Positions 1 to 13,730 are shown, counted from the stretch's first letter. The stretch: DNA of 64,000 nt from Acanthosepion pharaonis (GCA_903632075.3 CAHIKZ030005499.1:3143501-3207500); one strand, 5' to 3'. A program made the numbers and translations. The notes: generated from the letters alone by a model not told the origin.

Positions 1-2635
1 TAACAAAAATACATCTGCTAAAGATCTCAAATCAACTAAAAATATTACAGATCAGAACCACAAAATGTAAAAAAATGTATCCTTCTCTTTATAAAAGATG
101 AACTAATATCTGACAATTCTTAGATACATTCTTAAAATTCTCTGAAATAGATTTTAACAGTACCTTGTATAATTATCACAGCCTAATACATTTAAAATCT
201 GGAATACTTTTATAAACAAAAAAAAGAAAAAATAAGGTACCATAAAAACGTTAAGTATGAATTTATAAAACACTCCATTAATAACAATGTTTCAGATTTT
301 TACTTTTACAGGCATCATCATAAAACCTTTAGAAAATTTATCCAGAGAAAGTAAAGCAATTCATAAACCAAACAAAGCAAGATTATTAGTCAGGATATCT
401 GAGAAAAGAGAGAAATATACATTCCTTTTCCTTTTAATCCCAAGAGGGGTTCTGACCACTGAACTAAATTGTGTTACTATAATTATTAGCTACCATTTTC
501 CTTTTCTGAACTTTTTATGTTAAAGTAAATAAGATTCCCATCTTTCCTTATGTCTTCTAAACATGAAGATGACAAAAGAATGGGCCGAAGCAACACAATT
601 AGTTTAACAGTCCAAACAACACTTGGAATGACAAAGACTTCAATATATATATATATATATATATAAAAATTTTCATGTTCTTTAATATTCATTCTCTATA
701 ATTTCAAAATGTCTCTTCCAATGAGTAGTGTGCAGAATAAAAAAAAAAAGTTTACTTTTCTTGAATAAGTTCCAGCTTTCACTTGGCAAGTTTGAAGTTT
801 CTTTAGAGTTTTTCTAAACTCTAAAGAAACTTCAAACTTGTCAAATGAAAGCAGGAATTGTTTGGCAGGTGGGGGTGAAGGGAATCTTAAGCATATTATT
901 TGGAAACACGAGTTTCTCATACAACTTAATTCAAGTATCACTTAGCATTCAAATGGGTTTCAGAATGACCTCACAAATAAGAGTACAAAATTGGTCAATA
1001 TAAATATATAGGAAATGAAAACTTTATATCATTTTTCTCCCAATTCTCTGTCAATTTTACTTGTTTACAGACATTTTATGGTAGCAAAAACACTATTGCA
1101 AAGCTAGTCTAATTAGCCCTTGCTACTGAGCAGTAACTTCAATGCTCACCGGGTGCCCCCATATAAAAAACTGACATTAGTACAATCAATGAACCCATCA
1201 ACTTTACGAGATGAAAGCTAATTCCCCCTTTCTTTTTCTTATTGGACATTTAATAGTAGAAATTAAAGACATAATTTTATTGTACAGAGAAACTAGCACC
1301 CTATTAATCCAAGTCCTCTTCTCACTGTGCCAGATTAAGCTAGTCAATTTTACAAGTATATAAATTATACTTAAATATCCTATTACTTCTAATCCAAAAT
1401 GTGCAGTCACTTCTAGTTAGTAATTGCATCAATATTGTTAATAGTATTTATAAGCTATTTCTGAATTAATCTGTTAACATTGACAATCTGTATATTTTTT
1501 GGCTACAATTGACACAATTAAGACTAAGTACTCTTAATATCCATTAATTGTATTTATTAGTCAGAAATTAAAAGATAGAGAAACACTAATGCATTTTGAA
1601 AGCAAGTAAATACAGACTAGTAGGAATATAGGAACTAAATCCAACAAAGTTCAAATATCAAGTTTAAACTTTACTTAGCATAAACTATTATTAAATTCAA
1701 TGCTTTCACAATAAAATCGGTATCAACTAACTGATGTTGGTAAAATTTTTGCCCTATACTTATATGAGTATTTTATGTCTTTATTAAAACTATTGATAAC
1801 AATGTCGTAGGTCAATACCAATGTACTTAATGTAGCTTTAGAACCATTGGCTTTATCACAAAAAAATGTTTAAAATCACTAATGGTCATTTATTTCTGAA
1901 GTTACCTCCTGGCTATTTTCATTTTTATTGCTTTTGTGCTGATATATCCGTCAGCTTTTTTCATTTGCATGTTGCCAAAACAAATCAGCAAAATATGGAA
2001 AGTATATCCACTGAGAACTTCAGATGAATTCAAAAAAGCCAAAGAATATATCAGCAAAACATGATAAAAACAAAAATAAAAAAAAAAAGAAAACACTATT
2101 TTCTAGAACATGAAATGTTAAAACATGACTATCTTCTTAAAGTGAATATTAATAAGTTCTGTCTTTCATAAACTTCATGCTTTGATGGGTTCTTAATTTT
2201 CATACATTTCCACATTGTAGAAAATATTTTAAATAAAAGATTCCCAATTTGACAAAATAATCAAAATGATCCAACAAATGGAACAAGTGAAATGTGAATT
2301 ATAAAACCTTTTTGAAATCCTCAGAAATTTCAAAGCTGTAAATTAAAGAGTGTGGAGTAACAAACTAAAACAAGCAATTGGAATTTGATTTTTAACTTAG
2401 AATTTCAGATAAACTAAAAAAAGACTGCATTACAAATAAAATTACAATTTTCATAAAATCTGACTAGTTTTCTTAGTGGTGCAAATAATAGTAGGTAATT
2501 TTTCCTACAAATACCAAGGATTTTACAGATCACAGACTGATTGCAAAAAGGTGGAGGTAGGTTAAAAAAAGTATTTTGCCTTGGTTTGAAGTTGTTTTTT
2601 CTACTGTTAGGCTAGTTTAAATTTTCAAAATAAGT
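1..2635. other. AT-rich intronic spacer downstream of the third NDST exon
   Basis: This stretch should be part of the next NDST intron on the minus strand. No exon, RNA gene or recognisable transposon protein was found. It holds a short (AT)n run at about 644-664 and the strong hairpin at 771-856. Further spacer of the same kind lies at 4065-5085 and 5470-9530. Confidence 0.6.
771..856. repeat. 41-bp inverted repeat with 4-nt loop
   Basis: Bases 787-811 and 816-840 are perfect reverse complements (25 bp) around a 4-nt loop TTCT. The pairing continues outward through 771-786 and 841-856 with only three mismatches. The transcript of either strand would fold into a long hairpin. No flanking target duplication or transposase was recognised. 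It could be a tiny foldback element, a recent inverted duplication, or the stem of a small-RNA precursor. Confidence 0.9.
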
Positions 2636-3413
2636 AACATACTACTCAAAAATTATACTAACATACTACTCAAAATTATTATACTAACATACTACTCAAA
2701 ATTATTATTAACATATACTCAAAAAATTATTATACTAACATACTACTCAAAATTATTATACTAACATACTACTCAAAAAATTATTATACTAACATACTAC
2801 TCAAAAATTATACTAACATACTACAAAATTATTATACTAACATACTACTCAAAATTATTATACTAACATACTACAAAATTATTATACTAACATACTACTC
2901 AAAATTAAAATTAATTACTACTCAAAATTATTATACTAACATACTACTCAAAATTATTATACTAACATACTACTCAAAATTATTATACTAACATACTACT
3001 CAAAATTATTATACTAACATACTACTCAAAATTATTATACTAACATACTACTCAAAATTATTATACTAACAAAATTATTATACTAACATACTACTCAAAA
3101 TTATTATACTAACATACTACTCAAAATTATTATACTACTCAAAAATTATACTAATATACTACTCAAAATTATTTATAACATACTACTCAAAATTATTATA
3201 CTAACATACTACTCAAAATTATTATACTAACATACTACTCAAAATTATTTATTAACATACTACTAACATACTACTCAAAATTATTATACTAACATACTAC
3301 TCAAAATTATTATACTAACATACTACTCAAAATTATTATACTAACATACTACTCAAAATTATTATACTAACATACTACTCAAAATTATTATACTAACATA
3401 CTACTCAAAATTA
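2636..3413. repeat. Minisatellite, about 26-bp unit
   Basis: About 30 head-to-tail copies of a unit containing TACTAACATACTACTC followed by AAAATTATTA. Most units are 26 bp. Variant units lose or gain a few bases (for example a missing TACTC at about 2820 and 2870, or a single T insertion at 3170 and 3247). The array lies in the NDST intron. Long stretches of identical units at its right end suggest recent turnover there. Confidence 0.95.
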
Positions 3414-3680
3414 AGCTAAAATCAAAACAAGTATGAAGATAACTTACTTTTGAGCCTTCAACCTTAAATCTAATTCTTTGTTATTTTTTTTTATTCAAAT
3501 ATAGCTTTTCATTCCACTCTATCAACCCATTGTACCCAACAGGTCATTTATGATTACGATAGATACTAAAATGACTTGAGTTTTATCTATCTAAAAAAAA
3601 ACAAAAAAAAAAAACATTTAAATAGTGTCTCTTATCAATTACCATAGCAAGCAGCCACATTACATTGAAACTTTAGTTCC

Positions 3681-4060
3681 CCCACCCGATCACCAAAGTT
3701 GAGCAACATTGAGCCTGGTCATTACCTAGATGGGTGACCACTTGGGAATAGCAGGTGCTGTAAGCTTGGATGTGTGAGTGGTGTAATGGATAATGACTCG
3801 GAATTATTAATTGAAGAGCCGAGTTCCAATCGGGTTCGTGATATTCACTTACGTCCAAATACCCTTGGGAATGGTATGAACCCACCTCTTGCTCCTCCCA
3901 GCTATGGGTTAATTAGCAAGACTTGTATCACTAAGCTATTATTATTATTATTTCCCAAAATAAAATTGTGCACAAAAAATATTTAGATTTCAGCATTAAA
4001 TAACCCATAGAGATGTTGATGTGCCACTAAACAAAAACAACCAACTAAACCAATCAATTA
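3681..4060 (+). repeat. SINE with 5S-rRNA-like head and tRNA-like body
   Basis: Bases 3685-3767 resemble the 3' two-thirds of animal 5S rRNA: CCCGATC, GAGCCTGGTCATTAC, TAGATGGG, GACC, TTGGGAATA and GGTGCTGTAAGCTT occur in 5S order, including the internal promoter (box A/IE/box C) region. Directly after, at 3768-3850, comes a tRNA-derived SINE head (AGTGGTGTAATGGATAATG, then GAGTTCCAATCGGG as B box). The SINE body (TATTCACTTACG, CCCTTGGGAATGGTATGAA, AGCTATGGGTTAA) and a tail ending near 4060 follow. The tRNA-like part and body match the other SINEs in this window. The 5S head is seen only here, so this may be a composite SINE or a SINE inserted beside a 5S relic. Confidence 0.8.
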
Positions 4061-5089
4061 CCATAAATTATATTGTCTATATGCACATTAAAGCATTTCT
4101 AAAGTTAAAAAAAAATCCCAATTGCAAAGAAGCTATCAGAGAAATATTTTGAAAGCAACCCAAATTTTATCCTAAAGTTCCCATAAGAACAATGCAGAAA
4201 CAATGATATATTCTAAGCTGTATAGAAACTGATACAAGTTTTAAGAAAACACTGAATATGGCAATTTATATATTGTCTTTTCAATTAACAGATAAAACAA
4301 GATTCGAAAGATTATAAAATTACAAATTAGTACATGTCGAAGTTAATTAAAATCTAATCTTTTTTCAGTCATAAATCTATTTTCCTTACATTATTTTTAG
4401 AGAGTTTCAATTAATATATTTTTTATTTTGAAGACCACAAGGCAATATACAAAAAAAATTTTATATGTCAATGTTTCATTGGAGAGAGCATAAACAAAAT
4501 GGTTTACATACTCTAATTACCAATTACTAATGTTCTTTTTTGTGTAAATTACTTTTAGAAAGACATTAACTCTAATCTTCTATAATGAAAACAATGTCTA
4601 AGCAAAACATATTTACTAAATTGAGAATGAAAGAGAAAACACTGGCATGAGTGTAGAGAATCTATCGGAATTAATAATCTCCAAAACACAATTTTCCTCC
4701 TGTTCTTTTCCCTTATCCAAATGCAACTTCCTTCTCATTTGAAGGAATTATATATCAGGCATTATTTATTATTATACTGATTACAAACCGGAGTATATAA
4801 ATACCAAACAATCTCTAAAAATAAAAAAAATAAAATAAAAAATAAAATAAAAATAAAAAAATGATTTTCAGTTTTATTTCAATTTTTCTTTGGTATTTGG
4901 TAAGAACTGCTACTAGAATTTAAACTGAAGCATTTTCACATTTTTTCATCTATGTCACTGGGAAATATAGACTCTGAAAAGTTCTTAAGTCAAATTGATC
5001 AAAAATGGATTAAAAATTTACACTAATTACTCATCTTTCACATTTATCACTCAAGTTTTTTTTGTTTTTTTTTTTTCTTTTTTAATAAA

Positions 5090-5290
5090 GCCACAATGGA
5101 GTAATAGATAATGGCTCAGAGAACCAAATTCAAATTAAGTTTATTACATTCACTTACATGCTAATACCCTTGGGAAAGGTTTGAATTCATCTCTTCTACC
5201 ACCCCACCAAACACAGGTATGGGTAAATACCAGGATAGACTGGGCCCTGTAGAGAAGGACAACTCTGAATTCAACATCTCAAACTAAGGG
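5090..5290 (+). repeat. tRNA-derived SINE, diverged
   Basis: Begins GCCACAATGGAGTAATAGATAATGGCTC and continues with the SINE body signature ATTACATTCACTTACATGC, TAATACCCTTGGGAAAGG, TGGGTAAATA, AGACTGGGCCCTGTAG. The B box is decayed. A second related block with GAAGGACAACTTTGAATTC follows at 5340-5460. Confidence 0.75.
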
Positions 5291-8200
5291 TTAAATAGTA
5301 GGGCAATCTAGACTGTTGCCTTGGTTAGCAACCAAGTCTAGAAGGACAACTTTGAATTCAAAACTGTAGGTAGGCCTCGCAAAGCATGTACTATGAAGCT
5401 AAGGAAAGGATAGTAGAATTCACATTGACTCAATGATTCTGACTATGGTTGACCATCCATCCAATACTGAGCAAAAATGATAAGTTACTGGAAATATGAC
5501 AAGATTCAGTTCTTCAGTCTATGGAATAAGATTAGGAAAAAACAGAGGTACTTGAGAACAAGATGCTATCAATCTTGTAATTACTCTTATTTTATACTTC
5601 ATTTTATTTTTATTTCTCACAATTGGCAAAAATTAAACAATTTTATTATATTGTTTTCTTTACAATAGTTTTAATTAAATGCTGTGCAATTTTTTTTTTT
5701 ATTTTACTCAGCACTAATTATACAACAAAACTGTCAACAAAGAGATTATTCAGAGTTCAAGAAAAATACTTCACTATTTTCACATTTCTATATAAAATTT
5801 TAAAATACTCATTTGTAGACATGAACTTTCCCACAAAGGACCTGATTTTAGAAATAATTAAAAAAGAAAATATTTCTTAATGATTAAAAACAGTCAATTA
5901 GTCCAACAAAGTGTTAATATGGTACACACCAGCCAATTAGTACAATTTAAAGGAATGATAAATGACCTGTGAATAATAGTATCTGTGTATGAAGAGAGAG
6001 GGGGGGAAGGAAAGACTTTTCTATTTGGGGTGGGAGAGTAAATCTGAAAAGGAAAAATGACACAAACAAATCTGTTTTTGTTTTATTTTTTTTTTTTCTT
6101 TCCTTTCTTTTTTTGACACTGAAATCTAAGAAAAAGAACCTCTTTGCTATTCTGAAATCTGGTTAAATCAACAATATTGATGAGATTGAATGCTACTGAT
6201 GTCATAATTTTTTTTATGTGCATACATTTGCAGAAAATGACGATAGAACGAGAGAGAGAGAGAGGATAAACTACAAGTATACTAGCAGTGGAAAATCCAC
6301 AGTGACAATGTGAAAGAAAAAAATGTTTTTACAAAGAAAATATCAACAGCAAAATGAACTAAGGGTCTTTCCCCCTATTTAAGTCAGACTTGACCAACAC
6401 ACATGCAATATTTTCTCAAGAACACATGCAGTTTTTTCAGTTTTCAATTGACAAAGAGAAAAAAAAAAACAATAGAGAATAAGGAAAACTAGAAATGTAA
6501 GATGAAAGGAAGCTGCAGGATAGCATTTCTTGGAATTTCTTTTTTAAGGATGTAAATTTGAAAAGCCTATATTTAAAATTAGGTGACAAGCAATGAGACC
6601 AAGAGAAAAACAACTAAAAATTGGGGAATATTTAGGGGTTTGAAATATTGACTGCACTGTATGTTATTTTATTTTATTTTTATTTTTTTAAGTATTTAAA
6701 GGTTTTTCAGATAGAATAAGCCAGGGAAAGATCCTTGGTTCAAAATGGAAAGACTGTTGTAAGAAAGTTTGTTTTGATATTTTTTTAATACTATTGGTTA
6801 GCAGCCACTAAAGAATCAAGACATACCTCTAGCAATGTAGCCTTTTGTACTTGAACCAAAAGATTTAAACAAAAAATAAAGGAATGGGGTTGATGAAGAG
6901 GAATGGAATTTCACATTTTCAATCCTGTTAAGTTGACTATTCCCCCAAAGAAATAGATGACCTGGAAAAGAAAAGCAAGTTAAGAATGCATTTTGGTAGT
7001 ACATTGTGAATAAGAATGGGTGGAAAGGGACAGGCTTTTTGAAAACTGATTGGAATTTATCACTTTTTAAGCTTTTAGAAGAGAACTAACAATGTTTTAA
7101 TTAGCTTTCTACATTTTATTTTATATAAATCTCCATTTTTTTTAATTTTTTTTTTGGAAAGAAAAAAAAAATGTAAAATGCAGACAGTGAAGAGAAACAA
7201 CACTGGCATTGTAAAATGGTCATTGTTGCTGTATTTGTAAAATCATAAGCAGAAAAAACAATTTGTATTAACATGAATTTACATTCTCAGAAATAATCAT
7301 TTTAAAATTTAGTATAACATTTTCTAGGGTAAAAATGATAAAAGTAAAGATTTTTTTTTCTTTAATTAAACCATTCTTTAGCTATTCTGGACAATAGTCA
7401 GCTAAAAGAAAAAAAATGGGAACTGATGAAGAAAAAGTGCTATAGCTCTGTTGTTTTTTTTTTTTTTAAAAAGAAAAAAAAAAAAAAAAAAGGCTAATTT
7501 TCTACATTTTTCCACATAGGCAAATGTTTATGCATTTATAATGCATGCTCATCTTTGAAGTATAAAGCATTTTGATTAAAAACTTCAAGATCATAAACAT
7601 TAACATATTGTTATTTTAACATTTAGCACTCTGCATTATTATTTCTCTTTCTACTGTATTATTTGTTAAGGCCTCTCAATTGCAGTATCCTTATTGTTAA
7701 CTTCACTCAAAGTTGTTTTCCGTTGCCATATCAGGATATTACAACACAACTATGAAATTCAAAGACATTATTGTTCAGGGATCAGAGTCACCTTCAGTGG
7801 CAGAGTAAACTTTTTGTACAGTAAATAATATATACAGAGTGATAAAGGTTAAGAAGCATCAATCAAAATTGGGGGAGTAACCTAATAATAGTAATTCAAT
7901 ATTTACCCTACAAGTTATTGTAAGACTAGAATAAATATCAGCTGCAACTATAATGATCATTTATTGGGGATATTTTCTATATAAAATGATCCTAGGCAAA
8001 ACAGCGTAATGGTTGTACGTATGAATAAGCAAAATAATAAATTATATAAAGCAGATTCAAAAAAAGTAATAGCAATTAATTCTGGGACATGCTCTCTAAT
8101 AGAATAGTCCTAAAATCTGGAGTTTATTACTAATGGGTTATACTAGGCTTATTGTCCTTCATGATATTTGTAGAATAAAAGTAGTTGACATTTCTATCGC

Positions 8201-9538
8201 CTCTGTATCATGTGACAATTACAACCAAGTTATATAGTACCCCCTGTAGCAGGAAAAAACAAATTTGATTGAGATCTTTATCAACTATTGTAACATGCCA
8301 GTGTTAAGATCTTTAACAAGATATCTTGTTTTTTTTAGATAGAATGCAAAGAAAATGTGAGTTTATGCCTTTCCCATGGACAATAGTGTAAAGTGAAGGT
8401 AAGCAGGCTCAGCTAGAATCCAAACAGATTGTTTTTTACAAGTGCAGTGAGAAATGGCTTCTATCTTTCACAAAGGAATTAGTGTGTACATAGCCAAAAT
8501 CCAAATTCAAGTTACTGTTTTTAATATTGATAACTATTAGGCCACTTCACATGTCGATAGACATACAAAATATGGATCAACAAAACAGATTTAGCTATAC
8601 TTTTGAATTTGTTAAAACATTCAAAAGATGAAAATATTTCTGATGCTTCATTTGTCTGGAAAGTGGAATATATTTTTGACCAATTTAAATTACTCATTAT
8701 CATCAGGCAATAAGGTCTGAGGTTATTCTTTCTTAACAATAAGAAAACTTGACTATCCAAAGAAATAGATTAAATGTTTGTACATGAGGTAGTGGGCCTC
8801 TTAATTAGCAACTTAACACAAGCAAAATGAACTGATTTCAGGATATTGATAAAAAAAAAAAAAAAAAAGGAAACTATAAATTAATAGCATTTTTTAAGTT
8901 ATGAAATTTGTTTACATGATTAAATTAAGCAATTCTTTATTCCTCAATGTACATCCAAAAGCAGTTTAAAAATCTCTTTCCTTAACATAGATTATCAGTA
9001 AGATTAAATAGGTAAGTTAAATTTATTTATTTTCACAAATTGATATTTCCCATCAGCCAGAGTATGAAATCATTTTGATATAGTTGAATAATATCCAGTC
9101 ATTGTATTTTATTTTTGCTATTTTAACAATATTTCTATTTGATATTTTAATTGACATATGTTTGAACAACAAAAAAAATCCAACAAGCCATTATAACAAT
9201 TTCCCCCCACAAGAAAAGTTCAAATACAAAAATAGGATTACATATTAAGTTATACAACATATCAAAATCTAAAGAGAATTTCATAAATTTATTTTGATCA
9301 ATGTTCACACACATTTTTTTAAAACTTTGAAAAAATAGATACAAATTATGTTCAAGGTCTAGCCATAATTTCATACTCTGTTGTATAAATCCATCAATTC
9401 AGAAGGATGAGATGGAGAATATCAAAGAAAAGAGATTTTTTAAAATATTATTTAGCAAACAATTTCCCAAAGATAAGCAATTGAAGTTTTCTTTGATTTT
9501 TTTTTCAAGGGTCCAGCAGCCTAAAACAAGGGCTCTAC

Positions 9539-9651
9539 CTTTGCAAAATGGTAATTCTGTGACATTCCTCGTTCCAAGGCAGGTAGTTGAAATTTATGTG
9601 GCTGTTCATGATGCCACATATGAGGAAACCACCAAAAATGATCTCTCTTCT
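9539..9651 (-). CDS. NDST: NDST third coding exon (38 codons including the split one)
   Basis: This 113-nt minus-strand exon has acceptor TGTCTTTCAG just above 9651 and donor AAG|GTAGAG at 9538. Completing the split codon (G+AG, Glu) gives EKRDHFWWFPHMWHHEQPHK, which matches the hallmark EFWWFPHMWSHMQPHLF block of NDST N-deacetylase domains. It then runs through ALERGM to NYHFAK and ends in phase 0, the point where vertebrate and fly proteins continue with EHGIP. The downstream exons with the PHHSGVYPVH motif and the sulfotransferase domain are not found between bases 1 and 9538, so the gene continues outside the window. A 140-codon open frame on the opposite strand is a shadow of this exon. 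Confidence 0.95.
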
Positions 9652-9838
9652 CTGAAAGACAATCAATTTTTTATCAGAAATAAGTACATGCATGCATTTT
9701 CCTGCACATTTAAACACACCCAAGAAATAAAATATAAAAAATTCACAGTTGAAAAGGTTTTCTTTTTAGAGTTAAATTTTCTTAAAAGCTATGCACCAAA
9801 AATAAAAACCATAAACAATTGTTCAAAAATGTAATATG

Positions 9839-9888
<50 letters not shown>

Positions 9889-12708
9889 AAAAGACTAAAT
9901 ATGTTGGAGGTAGGGCAAACTGGCAAGTGTTTATCAAATGAATGACTGAATAATGAAAAGTTCATGAACAAACATAAAAAGATTATAATTATAGCAGAAT
10001 TTCATTCAGATTTGCAAGTCACCCTGTTACAAAAATACTCTTAAACAAGAAACTGTTATTAGAAAGGCTGTTTCACCAGGATTTATCACATCCACTTCAT
10101 ATTAAAAAAAAAATCTTGTAATACAAGATATTATTACTTCCAATATTGACTAATATATAACAAACAAATTTGTCAATATTTTTTATCTGTATTCTCAACA
10201 ACTAAAAAAAGTGATCATAGAAGAAAAATCAGCTAGCCACATTTGTAAATTACATCTTTTCCACTAACTGTTCCAAAATTCTGGCTTTGTCATGTTTTAC
10301 AAAAAAAAAAAAAAAAAAGACAGATGTGTGTGCATGTATACATGAAATAGCTTCAGCATAATTCTCCCATGCCATTCAAGCTCAGCACCTGGTATGTGTA
10401 TAAAGTGAGTATATCTTGCCTAATTCTTAATATACTACTTTCTATTCATTTTTGGCATGTGTAATATCTAATGAGTGTAGTGGCAAAAAAAACATTTCTT
10501 TTTTTATGAATATACAATGAACCAGAATGTTATACTGATACCTTTAACAAGGCAATAAATGAGAGAATGAGAGACTTATCCTCCCAAAAATGTGGAAAAC
10601 CACATGAAGGGAAAAGCTAAAGTTATGAAACAATAAGCTTTACTATTTATATAGTCAGATATTCTTGGTTCAACTTGTTTTTGAGCATCTTACAAACTTT
10701 GTATATAAAAGTGTGTACAATAAAAAGCATAATGCTCTTAATTAAAGAATTGTAAGGATTGGTGGATCCAGGATTATCTTTATGGTGCATAACTTTTGAA
10801 ACATTCATCAAATGAAATTTAACTTTTCCACAATAAAAACAAAATAAAAAATGCACAGTGTGAAAGACTTTCATAAGGAAAAACATTTACTTTAAAGGCA
10901 TGACAAAAATTTTAATTATTAAATAATGAACAAAATTATTTTCATAGTAATTTTGGAAAAAGAAATCAAATTATCTTTTGAATTAAAGATATTTTCAGGT
11001 TTTCAATTATCAATACAAGTTGTTTGATTATTAATAGAAATAAGAAATTCATTTCATTCTTATTAAAGTTATTTTTGTCTCTAACTCATTATTTTCAGAT
11101 ATGCATTTTACCTGATGCCATAGACAACAGCAAGAGAACATGTTCCAATTGGACAATAATCCAAACATAAATAATAAACAAAACAGTTTTAAACTATTGT
11201 ATTATAATCTTGATTGTAAGCTTTTCCCATATTTTGAAAGCAGCTCTTAATAAAATTAAAAATAAGAGTCAGATTGATATTTTTAATCACTTTTAAAAAA
11301 TTATTTCCATTATTTTTAATCATGAAAATTATAAATTTGTTCTTGTTTATTAGTAATTTTAATTTCTTAATCTGAACATTTTAAAAGAATCCTAAATCAG
11401 TTTACAGAGGTGTGACTAATTTTATCCTCATGAAAAACCTGAACACTTTAATACACGTTTACATGTATGGAATTGATAAATCCATAGCCTCATGGGGGAA
11501 AAAAAGAATTTAAATCATAACTTTATATTTTTCAACAATTTCCTTCTTTTTCAATGAATTTAATTCAATGCTTCTCTATTAATCATAGAATGAATATTAT
11601 ACAATAAACATTACAACTTTAGCTAATCTGTGAGACTATAAACTTATTGGTGCATCTTTGTGTGTAAACAGTTATAAAAATCAAATACACCAAACAAAAG
11701 ATAATGAGGTGGTTTGAAAAAATTGTAACAAAAATCTGCAATGTCTTGATGAAATCATTTCCAGTAGCAAAATGTAACCCTGCTTCTATTCTCCTAAAAC
11801 AGTATTTCCCCAAGTAAATAATTAAATTTCATATGTAATTCATCAATACAGTAGGTAATACATTTTCCTGAACTATTGTCAACAATCAGGTTTTGTTTGT
11901 TTAGCAGCACATCAACTCCTTATGGGTCATTTAATACTGAAATTTAAATTTCTAGGGAGCATTAGTAATTTCTTTTACAAAATATATTGCTGGTATTTTT
12001 ACTATAAAAATGTATTTTTATACTTTTATAGTCTTTTGACCCCAGTTTATAAGTTAACTATTTGCCCATAGTTGAGACCCTAACAGGTGCTAGCAACAAC
12101 ATTTTCAACAATGTACCAACATCCTGTTTATATAGTATTGCAAATAGTATTGAGTAAAAATTAACTTTAGATAAAATGCATATATATAATATGTGCAATC
12201 TATTTTAGTTTTATATACAGCAACAAAGATAACACATGCCCAAATTATAAAGAAAACATTTTGTTTGGAGATTGTGGAGATGTTATAAAGTAATACAAGT
12301 CAATATTTTAGCAATCTCTAAAAATCAAAGTGAATAACTTACAAATCTTAGGAAACAAGAAAAAAATATTACGATAGGATTCATTTGAATAAATGTATAT
12401 CCTCCTTACTACAAAGAACAAATGAAAAAATTAAGCAATTAGGTAAACTTTGACAGAAAACTCGGCCAAGCTAATATTTTTAATTTTTCCTATCATAGCT
12501 AACTATTCTGATTGAGATCCAAATTAACCAACTTTTAACTATTCATATGCCTGTGACTAATTCAAGCTTGTGTAGCCTTCCTGTTATAAAGCCAACACAA
12601 TCTATCATATATGATGAATGAATATGTATTATGAATTTATGTTGACATAATACAAACAAGATTAAATAACAATGTTACTGTTACAAAAGACAACAAAGGG
12701 AATGCCAT

Positions 12709-13388
12709 TTTTTTTTTTTTTTTTTTAACCATTTCACTCCAAGCAAAGTGAGAGTGCCACTAGTATGCAGAGGGAGTTACAGAGAGTGAAACTGAGAGAA
12801 AAAACTGGGGGATTGCGAAAAGGATAAAAGATGAACGGCGGTTTTTAAGTCAACAGATGACAATTGACATTGCATTTAAATTTCTGAAGATTGTAGTTGT
12901 CAGGGAAGCAAGTAAGCAGAAGGGAGTTCCACTGTCAGGAAGTGCAAGAAAAGAAACTGTTGGAGTAGAAGTGGCAGTTACATTTAACTATTTCAACAGT
13001 AAATGGGTGGGACCTAGATGACAATCTAGTAACATGCTTAAATTCATTGTAGTTGGAGCATCAGAGAAAAAAAAAGCTGGTTAGAACAGTTGCCATGAAA
13101 AGGCAGGGGAGTTTTTCTATGGTAGTTAATGAGAGCAGTTTAATTTTGGGCGCATTAAAATTTACAAGCCATTTCCTACCCCAGTTAACCAATGATTGGA
13201 GGTCTTTTTCAAGAACAGCAGCCAGGTTAACTTTGTCAGCTCTAATGGATTTGCTATTGAGACAGGAGTAAATGATAGTGTCATCTGCATATATGCCTAC
13301 TTGGGAACTGATGACATCAGGAAGATCATTGAAGAAGATTAGAAAAGGTGTAGGACCCAGTATAGAACCTCAAGGGACACCAGTGTTC
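12709..13388 (-). pseudogene. 5'-truncated jockey/CR1-like LINE, reverse transcriptase C-terminal part
   Basis: Read on the minus strand this encodes a non-LTR reverse transcriptase fragment with GVP.GSILGP near the upper end, then NDLPDVISSQVGIYADDT (the catalytic YADD block), then NLAAVLEKDLQSLVNWG and KWLVNFNAPKTKLLS. It is broken by frame changes but the blocks are in order. The 3' end reads GCTTGGAGTGAAATGGTT followed by poly-A (poly-T on + at 12709-12726). The same terminal words recur at the 3' ends of the elements near 61630 (+) and 31150 (-), so all three belong to one family. It is non-functional. Confidence 0.85.
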
Positions 13389-13429
13389 AGGTTTTTTGGG
13401 TTTTTTTTAATATATACAATAATACCACA

Positions 13430-13730
13430 GGAGGCATGGTGAAGTAATGGATAGGTGCTCGGATTGAGGAATCAGAGAGTCGAGTTCAAATTCCAGTCAA
13501 ATCCATTACATTCACTTACATGCTAATACCCTTGAATCCACTTCTTCCCCCAGCTATAAGTAAATAGCAAGACAGACTGGATTCTATAGCCTTAGATGGC
13601 AACTAGTCTATCACAGAAAGAAATGGCAACCTACTGTGGGGGAAAAAAAAATCTGCCTCGTCAGTCATGTATGGAAAGATACAAGATCACTTAAGTGTGT
13701 ATCACACATGGCACATGACTGACTGAATAC
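13430..13730 (+). repeat. Full-length tRNA-derived SINE (octopus OR-like)
   Basis: The tRNA-like head has GTAATGGATAGGTGCTC (A-box region) and GAGTTCAAATTCC (B-box region). The body continues ATTACATTCACTTACATGC, TAATACCCTT, AGCAAGACAGACTGG, GATGGCAACTAGTCTATCAC, GAAAGAAATGGCAACC, and the tail CATGGCACATGACTGACTG. It is nearly identical in layout to the copy at 57905-58200. It abuts the truncated end of the LINE at 12709-13388. Confidence 0.9.

Noticed and set aside
2636..3413. CRISPR-like array
   Set aside because: Units are contiguous with no unique spacers and the genome is eukaryotic; it is a minisatellite.
3685..3767. Functional 5S rRNA gene
   Set aside because: The 5' third is missing, many positions differ, and there is no T-run terminator directly after GCTT.
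3769..3850. Functional tRNA gene
   Set aside because: The A/B-box-like words belong to a SINE head, the acceptor stem does not close, and a SINE body follows.
9412..9834. 140-codon open frame on the plus strand
   Set aside because: It overlaps the NDST exon at 9539-9651 antisense; that exon has family identity and splice sites, while this frame has no recognisable domain.
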